Below, one piece after another: positions 9,342 to 17,977 of a stretch of 64,000 nt of DNA. The first letter of the stretch is position 1. Every line of letters begins with the position of its first letter. This DNA comes from Flavobacteriales bacterium (GTDB lineage: Bacteria; Bacteroidota; Bacteroidia; Flavobacteriales_G; JALEGO01). A program made the translations under genes and the position numbers. Under the pieces are notes generated by a model. It searched no databases and was not told where the DNA came from. It saw only the letters and a program-made list of their open reading frames with translations. Where the stretch lies: positions 1 to 64,000 of the forward strand of contig JAHDEG010000009.1 of NCBI GenBank assembly GCA_020628935.1, written 5' to 3'.

Positions 9342-10124
9342 ATGAGTTCATATCAAAATATACTAACAGAAATAAAGGAGAATACATTAATTATAACAAT
9401 TAACAGGCCCGATAAGCTAAATGCGCTAAACCTAAAAACACTTCAAGAAATTGATCATGCAGTTACATCAAGTAAAAATGATAAAAAAATTTGGGGGATA
9501 ATTATAACTGGAGCAGGACAAAAAGCATTTGTAGCGGGTGCCGATATTTCTGAGTTTAAACACTTTAATATGGAGGAAGGAAAAAACCTTTCTGCAGCTG
9601 GTCACGATATATTTAATAATATAGAACGTTTCCCAAAACCAGTAATTGCAGCAGTAAATGGCTTTGCTCTAGGAGGCGGTTGTGAACTAGCAATGGCCTG
9701 TCATATGAGAATAGCTTCAGAAAATGCACGTTTTGGGCAACCAGAAGTTAACTTAGGTATAATACCAGGCTATGGAGGTACACAAAGATTAATAGATCTT
9801 ATTGGGAAAACAAAAGCAACAGAATTACTTTTAACCGCAGACATTATTAAATCAGACCAAGCATTACAATTAGGCTTGGTAAATCATGTAGTTGAAATCG
9901 ATAATTTAGAAGGTAAATGCATGGAAATCCTTCAAAAAATATATTCTAAATCACCAATGGCAATTAAAAAAGTCATTCAATGTGTTAATGCATATCATGA
10001 TAAACAAACAAATGGTTACGATTTTGAAATTGAAGCATTTGGTAGTTGTTGCAACACAAATGAATTTACTGAAGGTACTAATGCTTTTATAGAAAAAAGA
10101 AAAGCAAACTTCAGGGCGCTATAA
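9342..10124 (+). CDS. Enoyl-CoA hydratase/crotonase-family protein
   Basis: This is a 260-residue crotonase-fold enzyme, probably hydrating trans-2-enoyl-CoA during fatty-acid or amino-acid breakdown. The oxyanion-hole segments are AGADIS (65-70) and GFALGGGCELA (108-117). The two catalytic glutamates of enoyl-CoA hydratases are present as E115 and E135 (GQPEVNLG), followed by GYGGTQRL. Having both glutamates makes hydratase more likely than isomerase. It is separated from the MFS gene by about 100 bases and is followed by the flippase gene after 18 bases. Confidence 0.92.
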   Translation: MSSYQNILTEIKENTLIITINRPDKLNALNLKTLQEIDHAVTSSKNDKKIWGIIITGAGQKAFVAGADISEFKHFNMEEGKNLSAAGHDIFNNIERFPKPVIAAVNGFALGGGCELAMACHMRIASENARFGQPEVNLGIIPGYGGTQRLIDLIGKTKATELLLTADIIKSDQALQLGLVNHVVEIDNLEGKCMEILQKIYSKSPMAIKKVIQCVNAYHDKQTNGYDFEIEAFGSCCNTNEFTEGTNAFIEKRKANFRAL

Positions 10125-10142
10125 TCAATAACTTGTAGTTTT

Positions 10143-11630
10143 TTGTCTAACCCTATTAAGAAATTATTTTCTCAAACTGCTATTTACGGCGTAAGTAGCA
10201 TACTCGCGCGATTTTTAAATTACCTGCTAACGCCCCTATACACAAGCAAGCAGGTTTTTTCACCAGATCAGTATGGTATTATTACAGAAATGTATGCCTA
10301 TGTAGCGTTTTTAATTGTGCTACTCACCTACGGAATGGAAACCGCATTTTTCCGATTAACCACACGTAAAGATGCATCACCAAACACATACAGTACAGTA
10401 GTAACATCCATTGTCTCTACAACTGCTATTTTTATAGCCTTAGCTTGTTTTGGTGCAGAACCAATAGCTAAATGGTTAAGATATCCCAACAACTCAGAAT
10501 TTGTTATTTGGTTTGCCTTTATTGTAGGATTAGATGCTATTTCTTCTATTCCATTAGCACGACTAAGAAAGGAAAACAAAGCCGTAAAATTTGCCTTAGC
10601 TAACTTCTTAAATGTTGGTACAAACATTGGGTTAAACCTATTCTTTTTAGCTTATTGTCTGCCAAAATACAATGCTGGTGAAACCAACTTTTTAATAGAC
10701 ACTTTTTACAACCCTGAGTTAGGAGTAAGCTACGTGTTTATTTCAAATTTAATAGCAAGCACCGTAAAGTTTGCCGTTTTATCCCCCCTATTACTTAAAG
10801 GAAGATTTAAATTTGAAAAAGCAGTATTTAAAAAAGCATTAATATACGGCCTTCCGCTTTTATTTGCTGGGATGGCAGGTATGGTTAATGAAACGATAGA
10901 TAGAATATTACTAAAAAGGATGCTTTTCCCCGAAATGGGAGAACTTAAAACAATGACCCTTATTGGCATTTATGGGGCCTGTTATAAAATATCAATCATA
11001 ATTACGTTATTTATACAAGCTTTTAGATATGCTGCAGAGCCCTTCTTCTTCAATCAAGAAAAAGTAGCCAACGCAAAAGATGTGTATGTTCTTGTTATGA
11101 ACTATTTTATTATTGTTTGCTCATTTATCTTTTTACTAATTAATTTATTTATAGATCAAGTAAAATATTTTATTCCAAATCCGGAGTATTGGGAAGGGCT
11201 AACAATAGTGCCAATTTTACTATTAGCAAATATATTCTTAGGCATTTACTATAACTTAGCTATCTGGTATAAACTAACAGATAAAACAATGTATGGCGCT
11301 ATAATATCAGTATTTGGAGCTATGGTTACACTAATATTAAATATTATCCTAATCCCTAAATTCAATTATGTAGGATCAGCCTGGGCAACACTCATTTGCT
11401 ATTCCTCTATGTGTGCAATCTCTTATTATTTTGGGAGGAAATACTTCCGCATTAACTATAACATAAAAAAAATATTTAGCTATCTAATGCTTTCAATAGC
11501 ACTAACATACTTAGCCAAATACTTATCCGGAAACATCAACTATTTCTTTTTAAACTTTAGTTTTATTTCTCTCTTTATAGCTATTATAGTACTCTCTGAA
11601 CGACAATCATTTAAATCATTCCTAAAATGA
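10143..11630 (+). CDS. Polysaccharide (O-antigen type) flippase
   Basis: This is a 495-residue membrane protein with about 14 hydrophobic segments of the MATE/Wzx-like polysaccharide export fold. Such proteins flip lipid-linked sugar repeat units across the inner membrane. The N-terminus [32 protein letters not shown] matches the family pattern (abridged: amphipathic helix, then GxSSxxxRxxNxxLxPLYT). The start is TTG at 10143; a TAG in frame just upstream and absence of an early ATG leave no better choice. Its stop overlaps the dut start by ATGA. No glycosyltransferase cluster is adjacent; a glycosylphosphotransferase is at 24.5 kb. Confidence 0.9.
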   Translation: MSNPIKKLFSQTAIYGVSSILARFLNYLLTPLYTSKQVFSPDQYGIITEMYAYVAFLIVLLTYGMETAFFRLTTRKDASPNTYSTVVTSIVSTTAIFIALACFGAEPIAKWLRYPNNSEFVIWFAFIVGLDAISSIPLARLRKENKAVKFALANFLNVGTNIGLNLFFLAYCLPKYNAGETNFLIDTFYNPELGVSYVFISNLIASTVKFAVLSPLLLKGRFKFEKAVFKKALIYGLPLLFAGMAGMVNETIDRILLKRMLFPEMGELKTMTLIGIYGACYKISIIITLFIQAFRYAAEPFFFNQEKVANAKDVYVLVMNYFIIVCSFIFLLINLFIDQVKYFIPNPEYWEGLTIVPILLLANIFLGIYYNLAIWYKLTDKTMYGAIISVFGAMVTLILNIILIPKFNYVGSAWATLICYSSMCAISYYFGRKYFRINYNIKKIFSYLMLSIALTYLAKYLSGNINYFFLNFSFISLFIAIIVLSERQSFKSFLK

Positions 11631-12064
11631 AACAAGTTAAAATAATAAACAAATCAAAAAATGATCTCCCAAAGTATGAAACGGAAGGATCTGCAGGGGT
11701 AGATATTAGAGCAAACCTTGAAAACACTATTACACTCAACTCATTAGACCGAACATTAATTCCAACAGGCTTATATCTCGAAATTCCTCAAGGGTATGAA
11801 GCACAAGTAAGACCAAGAAGCGGTTTAGCAGCTAAATTTGGAATCACAGTACTTAACACCCCTGGAACCATTGATTCTGATTATAGAGGAGAAATAAAGG
11901 TAATACTCGTTAACCTTTCAAAAGAAGCATTTGATATTAAAAATGGCGAACGTATTGCTCAAATTGTTTTTGCAAAAGTAGAACAGGTAACATTTGTTAA
12001 TACAACCGAATTATCACTAACCGAGAGAGGTGAAGGAGGATTTGGATCTACCGGAAAAAATTAA
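11627..12064 (+). CDS. dut: dUTP diphosphatase
   Basis: This trimeric dUTPase hydrolyses dUTP to dUMP and pyrophosphate, keeping uracil out of DNA and supplying dTMP synthesis. All five family motifs are visible in 145 residues: GSAGVDIRA near 22, RPRSGLA near 64, [13 protein letters not shown] near 77, GERIAQIVF near 107, and the C-terminal P-loop-like [10 protein letters not shown]. Length is typical. It overlaps the flippase gene by 4 bases and is followed after 3 bases by the OmpA-like gene. Confidence 0.97.
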   Translation: MKQVKIINKSKNDLPKYETEGSAGVDIRANLENTITLNSLDRTLIPTGLYLEIPQGYEAQVRPRSGLAAKFGITVLNTPGTIDSDYRGEIKVILVNLSKEAFDIKNGERIAQIVFAKVEQVTFVNTTELSLTERGEGGFGSTGKN

Positions 12065-12067
12065 TTC

Positions 12068-12742
12068 ATGTTAAAGCAAGCAGTAATAATTTTATTCATT
12101 CTCTTATCCTCACAATTAAACGCTGCAGACAGTGTAACAGTGTATATTAGCTTAACTAATAACGCTGGTTACCCAATAATAAATGCGGATTTAGAAATGA
12201 CTTTATTACCTAATCAGGAGGTTATTCGGCTAAAAACAAATAGCCTTGGCAAGGCCAACTATAGAGTTGCATATTTAGGAAATAGATCGTGTGAGTTTAA
12301 AATAAAATATCGGGAAGATTTATATGCTTTTAATAATAACTACCAAATACCTGAACTATATGAGAAACCCGAGCTCAGAATCAAACTAAAATACGAACCT
12401 AAGTATTTAGTATTGAATGACGTAGAATTTACATTTCCAGAAGTTACTTTACAATGTAAATCACATAGAGAATTAAACGACTTAGTTGAAATGTTAAACT
12501 TAAAACCTAACATGAAAGTACGTTTAGTAGGGCACTGTAGCATGTTAAATGAGCAAGAGAGTAACCTAAGCGCTTCTCAAAATATGGCTGAGCAAGCAAA
12601 AGACTTTTTAGTTAAAGAAGGAATAAACGAAAACAGAATTAAAACCTCTGGTTTAGGTAGTAAATTACCAATAGTTGGTAATCATGTGCCGCAATTTAAA
12701 AAACGAAATACAAGACTAGAAGTTAAAGTTTTAAGTGACTAA
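12068..12742 (+). CDS. OmpA-domain secreted/periplasmic protein
   Basis: This is a 224-residue protein with a Sec signal peptide ending near residue 20 (LLSSQLNAA). An Ig- or carboxypeptidase-regulatory-like beta domain spans about 25-110. It is followed by an OmpA-like peptidoglycan-binding domain (about 115-224) with the VRLVGHCS strand, SASQNMAEQAKDFLV helix and the IKTSGLGSKLPI and NTRLEVKV segments. The usual aspartate and arginine that bind diaminopimelate are only partly recognisable (NTR is retained). It probably links envelope components to peptidoglycan. No barrel is present. Confidence 0.8.
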   Translation: MLKQAVIILFILLSSQLNAADSVTVYISLTNNAGYPIINADLEMTLLPNQEVIRLKTNSLGKANYRVAYLGNRSCEFKIKYREDLYAFNNNYQIPELYEKPELRIKLKYEPKYLVLNDVEFTFPEVTLQCKSHRELNDLVEMLNLKPNMKVRLVGHCSMLNEQESNLSASQNMAEQAKDFLVKEGINENRIKTSGLGSKLPIVGNHVPQFKKRNTRLEVKVLSD

Positions 12743-12789
12743 TGTATATATCTTAACTTCATTTAAGAATATCTCTGTTAGAGATTATC

Positions 12790-12797
12790 TATCTTTG
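12790..12797 (+). promoter_or_regulatory. Bacteroidota -7 box upstream of the nucleotidyltransferase operon
   Basis: TATCTTTG is a full match to the Bacteroidota -7 consensus TAnnTTTG and lies 27 bases before the ATG at 12824. I see no good TTTG -33 box at 19-21 bases. A perfect 6-bp inverted repeat (ATCTCT-gtt-AGAGAT, about 12771-12785) lies just upstream and could be an operator or chance. Confidence 0.5.
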
Positions 12798-12823
12798 AAA
12801 ATCAATCATTCTATAACATTACT

Positions 12824-13834
12824 ATGAAAATTGTTATTCCAATGGCAGGCATGGGTAAAAGAATGCGCCCACACACGCTTACCACTCCTAAACCTCTGCT
12901 ACCTGTTTCAGGTGAACCAATAGTTGAAAGGCTTGTAAATAATATTGCGAAGTTAGTCAACACTCAAATAGAAGAAGTCTGTTTTGTAATTGGCAAATCA
13001 TTTGGTCAAGAAGTTGAAAAACACCTTATCTCCATAGCAGAAAAATTAAATGCTAAAGGCACAATTTATTATCAAACCGAAGCTCTAGGTACTGCACATG
13101 CTATTTATTGCGCCAAAGACTCTATAAATAATGAAACCATCGTTGCATTTGCAGATACGTTGTTTGATGCTAATTTTAAACTAGATAAAACAGCCGACTC
13201 CATTGTATGGGTAAAGCAAATCGAAGATCCAAGTGCATTTGGTGTAGTAACAACAAATGAATCAGGTGAAATAACTGGCTTTGTAGAGAAACCTGCTGAT
13301 TTTGTCTCTGACTTAGCTATTATCGGAATATATTACTTTAAAGACGGGGAAGAACTTAAAAAGCAAATCCAATATTTAATAGATAACAAAATTATTAAGG
13401 GAGGAGAATACCAACTAACCGATGTTTTAGAAAATTTACGAAAAGAAAACAAAGTTCTAAAAACAGGAGAAGTTGATGCTTGGATGGATTTCGGAAACAA
13501 AAACGTATTTATTTCTTCCGTAACACAGATTTTAAACAATCATAAAATAGCTAGTAAAAGCGATAACTTCGAAAACAGTACTATTATTGAGCCTTGCTTT
13601 ATAGGTGAAAACGTTAAAATTAAAAACTGCAAAATAGGCCCAAATGTTTCAATTGAGACAAATACAAAAATTACAGACTCTGTAATTAGCAATTCAGTTC
13701 TTATGGGTAATTCAAACATAAAAAACACTCATTTGAATAACAGTATGATAGGTAATTTTGTTACCATTAATGATGATAAAAAACCTAAAGAATTAAACAT
13801 GGGTGATTACAATACATTTACAGTACATGATTAA
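12824..13834 (+). CDS. Sugar-1-phosphate nucleotidyltransferase
   Basis: This is a 336-residue nucleotidyltransferase that probably activates a sugar-1-phosphate with NTP to make an NDP-sugar for envelope glycan synthesis. The nucleotide-binding signature GMGKRMRPHTLTTPKPLLP is at residues 9-27. FADTLFD supplies the metal-binding aspartate near 109, and GEYQLTD matches the sugar site. The C-terminal third shows left-handed beta-helix hexapeptide character (about 245-330, NCKIGPNVSIETNTKI). Similar proteins are called glucose-1-phosphate thymidylyltransferase or mannose-1-phosphate guanylyltransferase; the sugar cannot be assigned. It is first in an overlapping four-gene run ending with the EnvC-like protein. 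Confidence 0.88.
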   Translation: MKIVIPMAGMGKRMRPHTLTTPKPLLPVSGEPIVERLVNNIAKLVNTQIEEVCFVIGKSFGQEVEKHLISIAEKLNAKGTIYYQTEALGTAHAIYCAKDSINNETIVAFADTLFDANFKLDKTADSIVWVKQIEDPSAFGVVTTNESGEITGFVEKPADFVSDLAIIGIYYFKDGEELKKQIQYLIDNKIIKGGEYQLTDVLENLRKENKVLKTGEVDAWMDFGNKNVFISSVTQILNNHKIASKSDNFENSTIIEPCFIGENVKIKNCKIGPNVSIETNTKITDSVISNSVLMGNSNIKNTHLNNSMIGNFVTINDDKKPKELNMGDYNTFTVHD

Positions 13835-15596
13835 AACCAAAACTCCCATATATATTCTATTAACCTTTAGCTTATTACTTTGCTTTGGCAATAATTCGTT
13901 TGCCCAAAAAAAGAAAAACCTAAAAGAGAAAATAAGCCTGAGCGAAAAAAAAAGACTTCAACTTGCCTCTATGTTTATAGATGCGAATAAAGAAAAAGCG
14001 CTAGGTAATTACGAGGTTTCTGCCGCTCTTTTTCAGAAGTGCCTTGAGTTAGACAAAAACAATGCTGCCTCTGCATACGAACTAAGTAAAATTTATTTAG
14101 GAGGCTCTATTTCCAGAACTGGAATAAACAAAGATCTTCTCAATAAGTCATTACAATTAGCAGAAAAAGCTGTTAAAGAAGATGAAACCAACATATGGTA
14201 TAAAGAGCTTTTAGCTCAAATTTACGATGTTAAAGGTGACGATAAAAACATACTTAAAACATACGATGAACTAATAGTACTAGATCCTAAAAACGTAGAG
14301 TATTACAGTGCCAAAGCAACCGTATTTGAAAGACAAAAAGATTACAATAAAGCTATTGAAACCTACAATAAAATTGAAGAAATCTTAGGCATTAACGCGA
14401 GCACATCCTTCAAAAAAAGTAAGCAATGGTTTATGCTCAAAAAAGAAGATAAAAGTATTAACGAAATTGAAAAACTAATTTCAGCATTCCCTCAAAACAC
14501 TGATTATTATCAAAAGCTTGCCGAAATTCACATGCTTAACGATAACGAAAACAAAGTTATCGAAACCTATGAACGACTTAAAAAAGTAGATCCTGAAAAC
14601 GGACAAATACATTTGTACTTATATGAAATGTATATCAAAAAAAATGAACCCGAAAATGCTTATAAAGAAGCTCAATTACTGTTTCAAAATGAACTTATTG
14701 ATATAGATAAGAAGGTAAAAATTGCATTAAACTATTACATCCTCACAGAAAAAGACTCTAGTTATAAGCCAAAAACAGAAGAACTAATTGATCTTTTAAT
14801 GACTGTAAATCCTGATGAAGCTAAATCATTTGCTATTGCTGGTGATTACTATTTAAGAGAACAACAAAAAGAAAGAGCTTTAAACTACTTTATTACGGCA
14901 GTAAACCTCGATCAAAATCGCTACCCAATTTGGACGCAAGTATTTTTAACTGCTGCCGAACTTAATAAACACGATACAATTATTGCACTTGGCGAACAAT
15001 GCAAAGAGTTTTTCCCAAATCAACCAACACCCTATTACTTTAAAGGAATTAGCTTGTTGCAATTAAACAAAAATGAAGCCGCAATAGAAGAACTAGTTTC
15101 AGGGAAAAACATGGTATACGACAACCTACCGCTATTAATGCAATTTAATTCTCTATTGGGTGATGCCTACAATAACACTAAACAGTATAAAAAATCTGAC
15201 GAAGCTTATGAAAGTGTTTTAGCTTTAGACTCAAACAATATTCAAGTATTAAATAACTATGCCTACTATTTATCTGTAAGAAAAGAAAAATTAAATAGAG
15301 CTCTTGAAATGTCTAAAAAAACAGTTGATTATGACTCCGAGTCCAGCACCTTTGCAGATACATATGGATGGATATTTTATCAAATGAAACAGTATAACGA
15401 AGCTGAAAAATGGATTAAAAAATCTATAGAATTAGGAGGCGACAACAGCGGAATTATTGTTGAACACTTAGGCGACATTTACTTTCAACAAAATAAAATT
15501 GAGCTCGCAATTCAACAATGGAAAAAAGCACTTAAATTAGGTGGTACTACTGAAAATTTAGAAAAAAAGATTAAAGATAAAAAGCTATATGAGTAA
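13827..15596 (+). CDS. Secreted TPR-repeat protein
   Basis: A start at the ATG at 13827 (MIKTKTPIYILLTFSLLL) gives 589 residues with a clean signal peptide ending about SFAQ. An upstream in-frame start at 13803 would place eight extra residues in front of the signal and is less likely. The mature part is an array of tetratricopeptide repeats (for example KAIETYNKIEEILG, ERALNYFITAVNLD, NEAEKWIKKSIELG). TPR proteins mediate protein assembly; this conserved Bacteroidota gene sits before a DUF4292 lipoprotein and an EnvC-like protein, so it probably acts in periplasmic or outer-membrane envelope assembly. Its start overlaps the previous gene by 8 bases. Confidence 0.87.
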   Translation: MIKTKTPIYILLTFSLLLCFGNNSFAQKKKNLKEKISLSEKKRLQLASMFIDANKEKALGNYEVSAALFQKCLELDKNNAASAYELSKIYLGGSISRTGINKDLLNKSLQLAEKAVKEDETNIWYKELLAQIYDVKGDDKNILKTYDELIVLDPKNVEYYSAKATVFERQKDYNKAIETYNKIEEILGINASTSFKKSKQWFMLKKEDKSINEIEKLISAFPQNTDYYQKLAEIHMLNDNENKVIETYERLKKVDPENGQIHLYLYEMYIKKNEPENAYKEAQLLFQNELIDIDKKVKIALNYYILTEKDSSYKPKTEELIDLLMTVNPDEAKSFAIAGDYYLREQQKERALNYFITAVNLDQNRYPIWTQVFLTAAELNKHDTIIALGEQCKEFFPNQPTPYYFKGISLLQLNKNEAAIEELVSGKNMVYDNLPLLMQFNSLLGDAYNNTKQYKKSDEAYESVLALDSNNIQVLNNYAYYLSVRKEKLNRALEMSKKTVDYDSESSTFADTYGWIFYQMKQYNEAEKWIKKSIELGGDNSGIIVEHLGDIYFQQNKIELAIQQWKKALKLGGTTENLEKKIKDKKLYE

Positions 15597-16416
15597 GCTA
15601 TCAAAAATCTTAATCCTTTCTTTTTCAGTTCATTTATTACTGAACTCATGTAAGTCAAAAAAAGGACTTTTTAGAAACAAAAACACAGCTAAAAGCTCAC
15701 AAGAATCAATAAAAAACTACCTTAAAGACAGTATAGCAATATCTCCCAAAATCAAATTTTTAAGCTTTAAATTAAACGGGAAATATGAGTGTAAAGAAAG
15801 AAACTTACCAATAAAAGCGAGCGTAAGAATTTATAAGGACAGCCTAATTTGGGCTTCAATCACTCCTCTATTGGGAATTGAGGTAGCAAGAGTACTAGCA
15901 ACAACAGATTCTGTATTTGTAATTAATAGACTACAAAGCCAGGTTATGAAAGGCTCAGTTAAAAATTTTACAGAGCAATATAATATTTCAAACGGGTTAG
16001 AGTCAATAATTAATGTCATTTTAGGAAGAGCTTTTTTACCCGATACACTTGTAAATAGTAAAACAATGGTAAGAAATAAAGACACTCTATCTGTACTAAC
16101 CACATTTAACGCATTTGATATAAAAACTAATTTACCCGACACCTATAATTATAAAACCAATATTATAAAGAAAGAGCAAAAAATTGTCAGTCAAAACATA
16201 GCTAAACATAACAAAAGCCAGTCTTTAGGAGCTTCCTATTCAGATTTTCAAAACATCTCCTTCGAAAACGGAGTATTTGCCATACCTTTTCAACAATCAT
16301 TTCATATTTTTGATGGAGATGATATTAAAATTGAAGGAAAACTTAGTAAAATGGACACTGCAAAATGCATGTTCCCGTTTAATATATCAAAGAAGTACGA
16401 AGTTGTCTATTTCTAA
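15589..16416 (+). CDS. DUF4292 lipoprotein
   Basis: This is a 275-residue lipoprotein. The lipobox is LLNSC with the acylated cysteine at residue 21. The mature part is beta-rich and fits the LolA/LolB-like DUF4292 family common in Bacteroidota (features KFLSFKLNGKYE, ASITPLLGIEVARVL, FLPDTLV). The fold suggests lipid or lipoprotein handling, but no function is proven. It overlaps the TPR gene by 8 bases and the EnvC-like gene by 14 bases, so the three are translationally coupled and probably work together in the envelope. Confidence 0.85.
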   Translation: MSKLSKILILSFSVHLLLNSCKSKKGLFRNKNTAKSSQESIKNYLKDSIAISPKIKFLSFKLNGKYECKERNLPIKASVRIYKDSLIWASITPLLGIEVARVLATTDSVFVINRLQSQVMKGSVKNFTEQYNISNGLESIINVILGRAFLPDTLVNSKTMVRNKDTLSVLTTFNAFDIKTNLPDTYNYKTNIIKKEQKIVSQNIAKHNKSQSLGASYSDFQNISFENGVFAIPFQQSFHIFDGDDIKIEGKLSKMDTAKCMFPFNISKKYEVVYF

Positions 16417-17575
16417 AATTTTATTTTTTCTACTCCTATCAGTTTCTATATCAGATATAGCTATTGGCCAATCAGATCCCAAAAAGCTGGAAGCTAAGAA
16501 AAAAGCTATTCAAAAGCAGCTAAAAGAAACAAACGCTCTACTTAGCACTACAAAGAAAAACCAAAAAGCAACACTTCAAGAATTAGAACTAATAAAAGCT
16601 AATTTAGGAGCTCGAAAAGAATTAATAAGTACAATTAGACAAGAAATAAACCAAATTGATGAGCAAATTGAAGAAACAAATGATATTATTTCTTCCATGC
16701 AATCCGACTTAAAAAACTTGAAAGATGAGTACGCAAAAATTATTGTAGAATCTTACAAAAACCGATCTAAGTACGATCGTTTAATGTTCATACTCGCTTC
16801 AGACAATTTTAACCAAGCCTACAAACGTTACAAATACCTTCAGCAATATATAGAATACCGCCAACAGCAGGCCAGTTTAATTCAAGAAAGCCAAACCAAC
16901 CTTAATAACAAAGTAGAGCAGCTAACTCAAATAAAAAACAAGAAATTAGGTCTCCTTCAAAATAAAAACAGCGAAAAAAAGTCGCTCGACTCAGAAAGAA
17001 AAAAACAAGAAGAAACCATAAATAAACTAAAAAGCAAAGAAGGAGAACTTAAAGATCAACTTAAAAAGAAACAAAAAGAACTTAAAAAATTAGACGCGGC
17101 CATTAAAAAAGCAATTGACGAAGCAAACAAAAAGGGAGCTCTAAATAAAGCAGAAGTTAAGCTCATGGCAGAGTTTGAGAAAAACGTTGGCAAACTCCCC
17201 TGGCCTGTTTCAGGTAAAATAACCGGCAAATTTGGCCGACAGCAACACCCTGATTTACCAGGCATTTATATTGACAACGATGGAATTAACATAACCCCCA
17301 TTTCAGGCAAAACAGTAAAAGCAGTTTTTGATGGCGAAGTAACCATGGTAGTAATTATTCCCAATGCTGGTAAGGGCGTACTTGTAAGACATGGTAAATA
17401 TATAAGTGTGTATTTTCAAATGGATGAAATTAACGTAAAAAAAGGTCAGCAAGTAACTACGGGAACAGTTTTAGGCACAGTAGGAAATAACGAAAACGGA
17501 CTGCCCGAGTTACGTTTCGAAATAAGAAAAGGTAAAATAGCCCTTAACCCTAACAAGTGGCTAAGAAAAATGTAA
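16403..17575 (+). CDS. EnvC-like murein hydrolase activator (degenerate LytM/M23 domain)
   Basis: The best start is TTG at 16403, giving 390 residues with a signal peptide (SISKILFFLLLSVSISDIAIGQ, abridged). A longer frame back to 16277 would run through the coding end of the previous gene and lacks a signal at its N-terminus. A long coiled coil occupies about residues 25-265 and a LytM/M23 domain about 275-390. The zinc ligands of active M23 peptidases are missing: NDGINI replaces HxGxD, and LRFEIRKG replaces LHFE. This fits EnvC-type activators, which stimulate amidases instead of cutting peptidoglycan. Its last 45 bases are duplicated 2.3 kb downstream. Confidence 0.88.
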   Translation: MSISKILFFLLLSVSISDIAIGQSDPKKLEAKKKAIQKQLKETNALLSTTKKNQKATLQELELIKANLGARKELISTIRQEINQIDEQIEETNDIISSMQSDLKNLKDEYAKIIVESYKNRSKYDRLMFILASDNFNQAYKRYKYLQQYIEYRQQQASLIQESQTNLNNKVEQLTQIKNKKLGLLQNKNSEKKSLDSERKKQEETINKLKSKEGELKDQLKKKQKELKKLDAAIKKAIDEANKKGALNKAEVKLMAEFEKNVGKLPWPVSGKITGKFGRQQHPDLPGIYIDNDGINITPISGKTVKAVFDGEVTMVVIIPNAGKGVLVRHGKYISVYFQMDEINVKKGQQVTTGTVLGTVGNNENGLPELRFEIRKGKIALNPNKWLRKM

Positions 17576-17681
17576 AATAACCAGGGCGTAACCCCGCTAT
17601 TCGCGCGGTCGGGTTTTACCCTACAGCTCCTCGCTCGCAAAGCTCTCTGTGGGGTTTCCACTTCACCCCCTTACGCAAAAT
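17531..17681 (+). repeat. Type I compound repeat, copy A (includes envC-like gene tail)
   Basis: This 151-bp unit matches 19827-19977 with four differences (all transitions). Its first 45 bp are the last 15 codons of the EnvC-like gene, including the stop. The rest is a GC-rich non-coding element that begins GGGCGTAACCCC, has a CCGC/GCGG hairpin, and ends CCCCCTTACGC. The termini GCGT and ACGC are inverted. It is the same overall architecture as the type II repeats at 36584 and 39801. Confidence 0.93.
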
Positions 17682-17977
17682 AGCTTCATTACAAGGCTAA
17701 AACAGTTTTATTTGAACCATTAACTGACTAAAGCTACTCGCTAATATTTGCACTAACAAAGTCGATAATTTCAAAGATTGGAATATTAGTTATTCCATTA
17801 ATAATTTCATATTTATACGTGTTTAGAGTTGGCGAAAGTATTATCTATATAATATCATCAGATATGCATAACTTAAAAGAAATAACCATAAGTGAACTAC
17901 AACTATTAAAAGTATTATTGCAGAACAAATGTTAGCAATATATAAAGTATTAATCATCAATATATAATTCATCTCCT
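17682..17977. other. Intergenic region before the cNMP/TrxR gene
   Basis: About 300 bases of AT-rich DNA with no convincing gene, RNA or terminator. It should hold the promoter of the gene at 17978, but I see no full TAnnTTTG box. Confidence 0.5.

Noticed and set aside
13803-13826. An upstream start for the TPR gene
   Set aside because: The signal peptide begins cleanly at the ATG at 13827; the upstream start would add residues before it.
17446-17661. A minus-strand open frame that shares a protein with one at 19754-19957
   Set aside because: The similarity is due to the 151-bp DNA repeat; the frames run antisense to the EnvC-like gene and have no start context or family match.
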